Shown: piece after piece, positions 6,846 through 12,929 of the stretch
Layout: every line of letters starts with the position of its first letter
Position numbering within the stretch: the first letter of the stretch is position 1
Notes under the pieces: model-generated
What the model saw: only the letters and a program-made list of their open reading frames with translations
Databases searched by the model: none
Told to the model about the DNA's origin: nothing
Source of the DNA: Kiritimatiellia bacterium
Lineage (GTDB): Bacteria; Verrucomicrobiota; Kiritimatiellia; SLAD01
Direction of reading: 5' to 3'
Assembly (NCBI GenBank): GCA_007128275.1
Contig: SKXR01000290.1
Location: forward strand, 1-18,931
DNA length: 18,931 nt
Program-made: the position numbers and the translations under genes

Positions 6846-7274
6846 TCAGAGGTTGATCGACTCGGGTTTCTGCGACGCATGGTCGTGTTCCACACCGGGG
6901 AACACCCGCAAGCGCTTCAACATCTGGCGGCTCTGCTTGTTCTTGGGAAGCATTCCCGATACCGCCTGGGTCACCATGCGCGTCGGGTTCTTGGCCCGGA
7001 TATGCCGGGCGGGAAACTCGCGCAACCCGCTGGAGTAACCGGTGTAATGCTTGTAAATCTTCTGCTCTTCCTTGTTGCCGCTCAACTTCACCTTGGCGGC
7101 GTTGATGACAACCACGAAATCGCCCTGATCAATGTGAGGCGCAAAGGTCACCTTGTTCTTGCCGCGCAGCAGATTGGCCAATTTCACGGCCAGCCGGCCG
7201 AGCGGCTTGTCCGCGGCATCCACCAGGACCCAGTTGCGTTCAATGTCTTTTTCTTTAACCAGTGTGGTCTTCAT
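6846..7274 (-). CDS. rplM: 50S ribosomal protein L13 (uL13)
   Basis: This 142-residue protein is an early-assembly protein of the large ribosomal subunit. The start MKTTLVKEKDIERNWVLVDA, then PLGRLAVKLANLLRGK (24-39), the central DFVVVINAAKVKLSGNK, and the C-terminal family signature MLKRLRVFPGVEHDHASQKP cover the whole family length. The ATG at 7274 is preceded by AGAAGAG about 9 bases upstream. It is the first gene of the rplM-rpsI unit and has a near-consensus promoter at 7318-7347. Confidence 0.98.
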   Translation of the reverse strand: MKTTLVKEKDIERNWVLVDAADKPLGRLAVKLANLLRGKNKVTFAPHIDQGDFVVVINAAKVKLSGNKEEQKIYKHYTGYSSGLREFPARHIRAKNPTRMVTQAVSGMLPKNKQSRQMLKRLRVFPGVEHDHASQKPESINL

Positions 7275-7317
7275 TATGCAGCTCTTCTTTTATAATCGGA
7301 ATCGGGTAAGGGCGCGA

Positions 7318-7347
7318 AACATAGCCAAGCAGGTCGCCTGCTGTCAA
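7318..7347 (-). promoter_or_regulatory. Sigma-70-type promoter of rplM-rpsI
   Basis: On the minus strand a perfect -35 TTGACA (7342-7347) is followed after 18 bases by TATGTT (7318-7323). The expected transcription start is about 35 bases before the rplM ATG. This is the best promoter match in the window. Confidence 0.7.
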
Positions 7348-7435
7348 TACCGCAATCGGAAAAATATACCCATTCGCTCTTTGCTTCCCGGGCGAAACAC
7401 CCGCTCCGCACGTCCTGCCAGCCCTTCATGGCGGC

Positions 7436-7630
7436 CTATCTCCTCATCATGGCGTACAGCACGTAGGACACGGAAAACAACACAAACATCACCACCAGAA
7501 GGAGATACCCTATCTGCGCCATCCCCGGTCCGGAGCCCGGGTCGCCTCGCCCCCCCCACATGATCATCAGGACCGCCGTGATCCCGCACACGTACCCGAC
7601 ACCGCGAACCAGATTGTAGGCTTTTCTCAT
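7436..7630 (-). CDS. Small two-helix membrane protein, unknown
   Basis: This 64-residue product starts at the ATG at 7630 with AGAGGTG upstream. It has two hydrophobic segments, about residues 8-26 (VRGVGYVCGITAVLMIMWG) and 40-60 (IGYLLLVVMFVLFSVSYVLYA), joined by a Gly/Pro-rich loop (GGRGDPGSGPG), and a basic end MMRR. It is therefore probably a hairpin in the inner membrane. I do not recognise the family and see no catalytic residue. It lies 57 bases downstream of the 149-residue membrane protein in the same direction, so the two are likely one transcript. The regular amphipathic pattern and ribosome-binding site support a real gene, but the short length leaves some doubt. Confidence 0.6.
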   Translation of the reverse strand: MRKAYNLVRGVGYVCGITAVLMIMWGGRGDPGSGPGMAQIGYLLLVVMFVLFSVSYVLYAMMRR

Positions 7631-7675
7631 CGGATCACCGCACCTCTACCGAATCACCATACGTGTCTGGACGCC

Positions 7676-7696
7676 GGGTTGTAAAGCTTACAACCC
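7676..7696 (-). other. 9-bp hairpin covering the stop codon of the upstream gene
   Basis: GGGTTGTAA (7676-7684) and TTACAACCC (7688-7696) form a perfect inverted repeat with a 3-base loop. The right arm contains the stop codon and last codons of the 149-residue protein. There is no T-run after it on the minus strand. It may limit read-through, or protect the 3' end of the first cistron while leaving less transcript for the small downstream gene. Confidence 0.45.
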
Positions 7697-8137
7697 TAGG
7701 ATATACGTCAGCAGGCTGCCCATATACCCCGTCAACCCGGCCACCAACACACCGGAGGCGAGATGATATTTCATGGTGCGGATGTTGCGCCGCTCGATGA
7801 GCGCCACCAGGGAATCATCCACCGTCTCCGCCCGACGCTGTGTGCCCCAACGCAATTGGAGCGGGCCCATCACGAGAATCAACGCGGCCAACAAGACGAA
7901 CGAGAGCCCGAATGCCAGGAACGAGCGCGCCGCCGCGCCGGACTGCGCGATCTGCGGACCGGAAAAACCGGTGATGGTCAGGCAAATGGCAATGAGGCCC
8001 AACAACATCTGGGCGCGATTCTGCAACACTTCAAAGTGACCAATCAACACGGAGAACAGCTGAGAGGATCCCTCGCCGTGGATTTCCTTCAGGTACTGCA
8101 ACTCTTCCTTGGGATTAAGCCTGCGTAATTTTATCAT
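7688..8137 (-). CDS. Three-helix membrane protein, unknown
   Basis: This is a 149-residue protein from the ATG at 8137, preceded by GGATGGA. A GTG four codons upstream (8149) is the alternative start. A soluble helical N-terminus (1-40, PKEELQYLKEIHGEGSSQL then GHFEVLQNRAQ) leads into transmembrane segments at about 42-58 (QMLLGLIAICLTITGF), 71-91 (RSFLAFGLSFVLLAALILVMG) and 126-148 (LASGVLVAGLTGYMGSLLTYI). A charged cytosolic segment (about 96-122, RRAETVDDSLVALIERRNIR) lies between the second and third. The layout, a coiled N-terminus followed by a few helices, recalls small membrane-sensor or effector domains such as SLATT/Pycsar-TM, but I see no shared signature and do not assign it. It is co-directional with the 64-residue gene and divergent from the ygfK-like gene. 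Confidence 0.75.
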   Translation of the reverse strand: MIKLRRLNPKEELQYLKEIHGEGSSQLFSVLIGHFEVLQNRAQMLLGLIAICLTITGFSGPQIAQSGAAARSFLAFGLSFVLLAALILVMGPLQLRWGTQRRAETVDDSLVALIERRNIRTMKYHLASGVLVAGLTGYMGSLLTYILGL

Positions 8138-8167
8138 TGTTCCATCCACTTTTTGCTAGCGGCTCCC

Positions 8168-8197
8168 ATCATAATGCGATAGCTTCGTAAATTGCAA
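8168..8197 (-). promoter_or_regulatory. Promoter candidate for the small membrane-protein pair
   Basis: On the minus strand TTGCAA (8192-8197) and TATGAT (8168-8173) are separated by 18 bases. The start of transcription would fall about 25 bases before the ATG at 8137. The -35 box lies inside the palindrome at 8187-8202. Confidence 0.55.
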
Positions 8198-8202
8198 TTT
8201 AC
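8187..8202. promoter_or_regulatory. 16-bp perfect palindrome, operator candidate
   Basis: GTAAATTGCAATTTAC is a perfect, AT-rich palindrome in the 141-base space between the divergent membrane-protein and ygfK-like genes. It covers the -35 box of the minus-strand promoter, as a dimeric repressor site would. No regulator gene is in the window. Confidence 0.5.
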
Positions 8203-8221
8203 TTAAAACAGCATAGCACAC

Positions 8222-8257
8222 GGTCGGGACCGATCCCTCCCCCGGACGGTACCGACC
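8222..8257 (+). other. Leader hairpin upstream of the ygfK-like gene
   Basis: GGTCGGGACCG (8222-8232) and CGGTACCGACC (8247-8257) pair at 10 of 11 positions around a 14-base pyrimidine-rich loop. The stem ends 10 bases before the GGAGG ribosome-binding site (8268-8272). It could shape translation or mRNA stability. A dyad operator on DNA is equally possible. Confidence 0.45.
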
Positions 8258-8278
8258 CCTACACAACGGAGGCGGTTC

Positions 8279-11200
8279 ATGTCCGATAGATTTCAACCCA
8301 TCAGCATGGAACAATTGACCGAGTGGGTCTTCACCGAGCTGGAAACCAAAGACGCCCTGTTCGGGATTCCCCGCAAACTCTTCCATCGGCCCAAGCCGGA
8401 GGACCGTATCCACATCACGCAATACGGCGAAAAGCTCGAAACCCCCTTCGGCGTAGCCGCCGGCCCGCACTCGCAAATGGCGCAGAACATCATCGTCGCT
8501 TGGCTCGCAGGCGCCCGGTTCATCGAACTGAAGACCGTGCAAACGCTCGACGAACTGGAGGTGTCCAAGCCGTGCATCGACATCGAAGACGAAGGCTATA
8601 ACGTCGAATGGTCGCAGGAACTGAAGGTCCATGAATCGTTCGACGAATACCTGCGCGCCTGGGTCCTCATTCATGCGTTGCACCGCAAGCTCGGCTTTCC
8701 TGGCGACCGCCCTGGCATGATTTTCAACATGAGCGTCGGCTATGACCTGAAAGGCATCCTCAAACCCAATGTACAATGGTACCTCGACATCATGCGCGAT
8801 GCGTCGGACTACCTGCAACCGTACATTGATCTGGTCGCCAACCATTGCCCCGAAGTCAAGGACGTGCGCATCCCGTCCGAACTATCGAACACCATCACGC
8901 TGTCCACCATGCACGGGTGTCCTCCGGACGAGATCGAAAAGATTTCCGCATACCTGATGACCGAACGCAAGCTGCACACGAGCGTCAAGTGCAACCCCAC
9001 CCTGCTCGGCCCGGAACGCGTGCGGGAAATCCTGAACGAAGATCTCGGCTACGAAGATGTCATGGTCCCGAACGCCGCGTTCGAGCACGACCTGAAATAC
9101 CCGGACGCCATCAGCATGCTGCAAAACCTGCGGGTCATCGCGAAGAAGGAGAATCTCGAATTCGGCGTGAAGCTGTCCAACACGCTTGAGGTCGAAAATT
9201 TCCGCACCGTCTTTGATCCCAAAGAAAAGATGATGTATCTCTCGGGCCGCCCGCTACACGCGATCACCACCAATCTGGCCAGCGTATTGTCCGAAGAATT
9301 CAAGGGCGACCTGAAGATCTCCTACTCCGCCGGCGCCGACGCGTTCAACGCGGCCAACCTGCTGCGGTGCGGAATGCACACCATCACCGTCTGCTCGGAC
9401 ATCCTCAAGTCCGGCGGATATCTGCGCATGCTGCAATACATCGAGAACGTGAACGCGGCCATGGACGAGGTCGGCGCGAAGGACATCCCCGATTTTGTCT
9501 GCCGCACGGCCATCCGTAACGATGCGTTTGTCAGCGACTTCGCACGCATCCTTCAGGATTCCGTACGCACGCACCTGGGCTTGATCCTCAAGATGGGCAG
9601 TTGCCGTGAATTGGCCAAAAAACTCGGCCACAAACCCAGCGACTACAAGGAATACCGCGTATGGGACTATGTACGGTCTTGGGCGGCCCAAGTCCACATC
9701 GACGAGGCCGTGATCAAACACCTCGCGGACGAAGTCGTCAAAGTGTGCGCCCGGATCAACCTGCGCTACTACGCCGACTACACCTTCACGAACCGGCTGC
9801 TGGCGAAGAAGACGTTCATGACCTCCAAGAGCAAGACCACGCGCAAACTCGATCTCTTCGACTGCATCGAAGCGCCGTGCGTCGATGAATGCCCGATCGA
9901 CCAAAAAGTGCCGCAATACATGGCGGCCGTGCGCGAGGGGCGCTTCGACGACGCGGTCGAAATCACACGCGAAGACAATCCCGTACCGACCATTCTGGGA
10001 CGGGTATGCGATCATTTGTGTGAAAACACCTGCATCCGCACCCACTACGACGAACCGCTGGCCATCCGCGAAATGAAACGGTTCATCATGGACAAGGAAG
10101 TCACCCCGCGCTATCGCCGGAAAGAAGCGGATCGCGGCGTGAAAGTCGCCATCATCGGCGGCGGTCCCACCGGCCTCGCCGCGGCGTATCAACTCGCCCA
10201 GGGCGGCTACCAGGTCACCATCTTTGAAGCGTACCCGTATGCGGGCGGCATGGTGGCCGGTACCATCCCGTCCTATCGGCTTCCGAAATACTCCATCGAT
10301 CAGGACATGCACATCATCGAGCATCTCGGCATCGAAATCCGCTACAACCAGAAAGCGGGCACGGATTTCAAACTGTCCGACCTCAGCAAAGAAGGATTCA
10401 AATATACCGTCGTCGCCGTCGGCGCCCAGAAAGCCAAACGGCTCGGCTGCGACGGCGAAGAGTGTGACGGCGTCATGGACGCGCTGTACTATCTCCGCCG
10501 CGTGCGCGAAAAGAAATCCGTCGAGCTCGGCGAACGCATCGGGGTCATCGGCGCCGGCGACACCGCCATGGACGCCGCGCGTTCCGCGTGGCGCCTGACT
10601 GAAAACGCAAAGATCTCCGTCATCTATCGCCGAACCATCGACCAGATGCCGGCCGACCGAGAAGAAGTGCGCGGCCTGCTCGAAGAGGGCATCAAAGTCT
10701 ATGAGCTCGCCCTGCCAAGCAAGGTCTTGTCGAAAGACGGCAAACTGACGGCCCTCGTCTGCAAGCGCATGAAACTCGGCGAACGCGGACCTGACGGACG
10801 TAAGATCCCGGAGGAAGTGCCCTTCTCTGATTTCGAAATCCCGCTCGACACCATGATCCTGGCGATCAGCCAGAACGCCATTTTCGACTTCTTCGAGGAT
10901 CAAATCCCCGAATTGACCAAGAAGGGCTATATCAAGGTCGACCCGGTCACCTTCGAGACATCGGTGGAGGGCATCTATTCCGGCGGCGACTCCGCGCAGG
11001 AAGGCCCCTCGTCCATCGTGAAAGGCTGTGGCGACGGCAAACGCATCGCCGCGGCCATCCGGCGCAAGGAAGAGAAGACCACGGACGAACGGTATCAGTG
11101 GCCGGAATTCGACAAGGTCGACTTCATTCGGCGCCGCGCGCGGCGCGAGTTCCGCCATCACATTCCGCATCGACCGCTGAGCGACCGAAAGAACTTCGAG

Positions 11201-11878
11201 GAAGTCGTGTTGACCATGTCGAAGGAAGACGCGCAGGCCGAAGCCTCGCGCTGTCTTGACTGCCAGAATATGTGCAGCATCTGCGTCGGCGTCTGCCCGA
11301 ACCTCGCCATCATGACCTACGAGATGGTGCCATTCGAAGAACGCCTGCCGGATTTGACCGTGCAAGACGGCAAGATCGAGCTGGGCCACGGCGCCACGTT
11401 CCGCGTCGATCAGCCGTATCAAATCGCGATCCTCACCGACTTCTGCAACGAGTGCGGCAACTGCGTCACATTCTGCCCGACGGCGGGCGAACCGTACAAA
11501 GACAAGCCGCGCCTGTATCTGAACCGGAAGGAATTCGAGGCCGAATCGGACAACGCCTTCATGATCTTCCGTGACAAGAAGGTCTGGCGCATGGACGCGC
11601 GGTTCAATGGGGCCACCCATCAAATCCATCTGGACGGCGACGCGCTGCAGTACACCTCGCCGACCTTCACGGCCCGGATTAAGACAAAAGGGTTCAAGGT
11701 CGAAGACGCCCAGTTGACGAACGGCAGCGCGAACGGCGACAAGCTTTCGCTCAAGGAATGCGCCATCATGTACATCTTTCTCGAAGGCATGAAGACATCG
11801 ATGCCGCATATCCCCGTTGCCGTAGAGGACGAAACCGGCATCATCGGGCGCGTCAAAGCACCGGCATTAACGGAGTAG
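8279..11878 (+). CDS. ygfK: YgfK-type flavin/iron-sulfur oxidoreductase (putative selenate reductase subunit)
   Basis: This 1199-residue protein starts at the ATG at 8279, with GGAGG 6 bases before it. Domains in order: a dihydroorotate-dehydrogenase-like barrel (about 40-500; GVAAGPHSQMAQN, ELKTVQT, STMHGCPPDEIEK, SAGADAFNAANLL); a helical iron-sulfur segment like GltD/dihydropyrimidine dehydrogenase (C529, C534, C538, C577, C581, C585); an FAD domain (VAIIGGGPTGLAAA, 623-636); an NAD(P)H domain (IGVIGAGDTAMDAA, 754-767); and a ferredoxin-like part with cysteines at 992, 995, 999, 1002, 1006 and then 1056, 1059, 1062, 1066. The fold implies electron flow from NAD(P)H through flavin and clusters to the barrel. 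The family is named putative selenate reductase and in enterobacteria sits in purine-degradation clusters; the true substrate is not established by sequence. At 1199 residues it is longer than the E. coli protein (about 1030), mostly by its C-terminal tail. No molybdenum, selenium or purine gene is nearby. Confidence 0.9.
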   Translation: MSDRFQPISMEQLTEWVFTELETKDALFGIPRKLFHRPKPEDRIHITQYGEKLETPFGVAAGPHSQMAQNIIVAWLAGARFIELKTVQTLDELEVSKPCIDIEDEGYNVEWSQELKVHESFDEYLRAWVLIHALHRKLGFPGDRPGMIFNMSVGYDLKGILKPNVQWYLDIMRDASDYLQPYIDLVANHCPEVKDVRIPSELSNTITLSTMHGCPPDEIEKISAYLMTERKLHTSVKCNPTLLGPERVREILNEDLGYEDVMVPNAAFEHDLKYPDAISMLQNLRVIAKKENLEFGVKLSNTLEVENFRTVFDPKEKMMYLSGRPLHAITTNLASVLSEEFKGDLKISYSAGADAFNAANLLRCGMHTITVCSDILKSGGYLRMLQYIENVNAAMDEVGAKDIPDFVCRTAIRNDAFVSDFARILQDSVRTHLGLILKMGSCRELAKKLGHKPSDYKEYRVWDYVRSWAAQVHIDEAVIKHLADEVVKVCARINLRYYADYTFTNRLLAKKTFMTSKSKTTRKLDLFDCIEAPCVDECPIDQKVPQYMAAVREGRFDDAVEITREDNPVPTILGRVCDHLCENTCIRTHYDEPLAIREMKRFIMDKEVTPRYRRKEADRGVKVAIIGGGPTGLAAAYQLAQGGYQVTIFEAYPYAGGMVAGTIPSYRLPKYSIDQDMHIIEHLGIEIRYNQKAGTDFKLSDLSKEGFKYTVVAVGAQKAKRLGCDGEECDGVMDALYYLRRVREKKSVELGERIGVIGAGDTAMDAARSAWRLTENAKISVIYRRTIDQMPADREEVRGLLEEGIKVYELALPSKVLSKDGKLTALVCKRMKLGERGPDGRKIPEEVPFSDFEIPLDTMILAISQNAIFDFFEDQIPELTKKGYIKVDPVTFETSVEGIYSGGDSAQEGPSSIVKGCGDGKRIAAAIRRKEEKTTDERYQWPEFDKVDFIRRRARREFRHHIPHRPLSDRKNFEEVVLTMSKEDAQAEASRCLDCQNMCSICVGVCPNLAIMTYEMVPFEERLPDLTVQDGKIELGHGATFRVDQPYQIAILTDFCNECGNCVTFCPTAGEPYKDKPRLYLNRKEFEAESDNAFMIFRDKKVWRMDARFNGATHQIHLDGDALQYTSPTFTARIKTKGFKVEDAQLTNGSANGDKLSLKECAIMYIFLEGMKTSMPHIPVAVEDETGIIGRVKAPALTE

Positions 11879-11940
11879 GCGATGGCGGCGAATAGGCGGT
11901 CGCGCTTGTCGTTCCGCATGTCCTGCCGTATGTTTCTCTC

Positions 11941-12756
11941 ATGTGGGATTCCATCTTCGTGCTGATTCGCGTCGTCGCGCTGGTTTACGTCGGCCTGCTT
12001 CTGGTGTTGGCCGGATGCCAACGAGGTATGATCTATTATCCCACCCGTGCCGGAGAATCCGATGCGATGGCCATGGCCGCGACCGACGGATTGGAGCCAT
12101 GGCGTAACGGCGACGGCGAAATCATCGGCTGGCGCTCATCCCGGCCGACGGACGATGCGGATGCGCTGCTCCTTTTTCACGGCAACGCCGGGTTTGCCGC
12201 CCATCGCGGGTATCTGGTGCGAGGCTTTGAACCGGATTTTGCCGTGTACCTGTTTGAATATCCCGGCTACGGCGCGCGCAGCGGGAAGCCGTCCGAGAAA
12301 ACCTTCTACGCCGCAGGGGAGGAGGCGCTGGATCAACTGATGGAAGAACGTTCCGGCCGCGTCTTTCTGGGCGGCGAATCGCTGGGTAGCGGGGTGGCCA
12401 CACATCTGGCGGGCGCGCATTCGGATCGCGTGTCCGGTCTCTTCCTTATCACACCATTCAGCAGCCTGGTGGACGTCGCGCGCAGCCACTACCCCATCTT
12501 CCCGGTGCGCTGGCTGATGCGCGACCGCTACGAAAGTGCAAAACATCTGGAAACCTACGGCGGTCCCATCGCCGTCCTGCTTGCCGGACGCGACGAGGTT
12601 GTACCTGCCCGGTTCGGCCAGAAACTCTACGACGGGTACGACGGTCCAAAACAAATATGGATCCAGGAAGATCGCTCGCACAACACGCTCGATTACAGCC
12701 CGACCCGCGTTTGGTGGAGCGAGGTGGCCGAGTTCCTCCAAACCACCGCACCGTAA
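11941..12756 (+). CDS. Alpha/beta hydrolase, BEM46/YfhR-like, probable lipoprotein
   Basis: The 271-residue protein begins with a hydrophobic segment ending in a lipobox-like LVLAGC (Cys26), so it is either lipid-anchored or held by one membrane helix with the enzyme part outside. QRGMIYYPT after it is typical of the BEM46/ABHD13-like group. The core shows LLLFHGNAG (oxyanion region, 76-84), FEYPGYGARSG (105-115), the nucleophile elbow GGESLGSG with Ser147, the acid in AGRDEVVP (Asp218) and the base in EDRSHNT (His247), so the triad is complete. Substrate is unknown; esterase, thioesterase or peptidase are all possible. It lies 62 bases after the ygfK-like gene without an obvious ribosome-binding site. 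Its transcript meets that of valS at the palindrome at 12789-12824. Confidence 0.88.
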   Translation: MWDSIFVLIRVVALVYVGLLLVLAGCQRGMIYYPTRAGESDAMAMAATDGLEPWRNGDGEIIGWRSSRPTDDADALLLFHGNAGFAAHRGYLVRGFEPDFAVYLFEYPGYGARSGKPSEKTFYAAGEEALDQLMEERSGRVFLGGESLGSGVATHLAGAHSDRVSGLFLITPFSSLVDVARSHYPIFPVRWLMRDRYESAKHLETYGGPIAVLLAGRDEVVPARFGQKLYDGYDGPKQIWIQEDRSHNTLDYSPTRVWWSEVAEFLQTTAP

Positions 12757-12788
12757 CCCTGCTGCGCCCGACCTGTACCCCTAGTCGT

Positions 12789-12824
12789 TGCGGAAAAATG
12801 TCACACGTGTGACATTTTTCCGCA
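12789..12824. terminator. Perfect 36-bp palindrome, bidirectional terminator between convergent genes
   Basis: The arms 12789-12806 and 12807-12824 are exact reverse complements with no spacer. The core TGTCACACGTGTGACA is flanked by AAAAA on the left and TTTTT on the right, then by GCGG/CCGC. In either direction this gives a stem followed by a T-run, as in a two-way intrinsic terminator. It sits 32 bases after the hydrolase stop and 105 bases after the valS stop on the other strand. A protein-binding site is an alternative. Confidence 0.75.
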
Positions 12825-12833
12825 CAGCATGAT

Positions 12834-12898
12834 GACGCTGAAACGGGGCGCCCTATCTCGACGCCCCCGATTGATGGCGAGAAAACAACTTCAGCGTC
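12834..12898. repeat. Nested inverted repeats after valS
   Basis: GACGCTGAA (12834-12842) pairs with TTCAGCGTC (12890-12898). Inside, GGGGCG (12845-12850) pairs with CGCCCC (12862-12867). The 65-base region could fold as an interrupted stem. It lies just past the valS stop and before the 36-bp palindrome. No reading frame is evident. It may be part of the valS 3' end. Confidence 0.5.
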
Positions 12899-12929
12899 GC
12901 CGATGCCTTCCCGGGTCGCCCGCCCAACT

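Noticed and set aside
7386..7435. Possible terminator after the 64-residue gene
   Set aside because: A short CGGGTG/CGCCCG stem exists but no T-run follows, and the pairing needs a wobble.
9254..11809. Open frame of 851 codons antisense to the ygfK-like gene
   Set aside because: It mirrors the codon pattern of a GC-rich gene; its protein has no recognisable domain, while the plus strand carries complete conserved motifs across the same bases.
11879..11940. Short gap between the ygfK-like gene and the hydrolase
   Set aside because: Looked for a small gene, promoter or terminator; nothing convincing.
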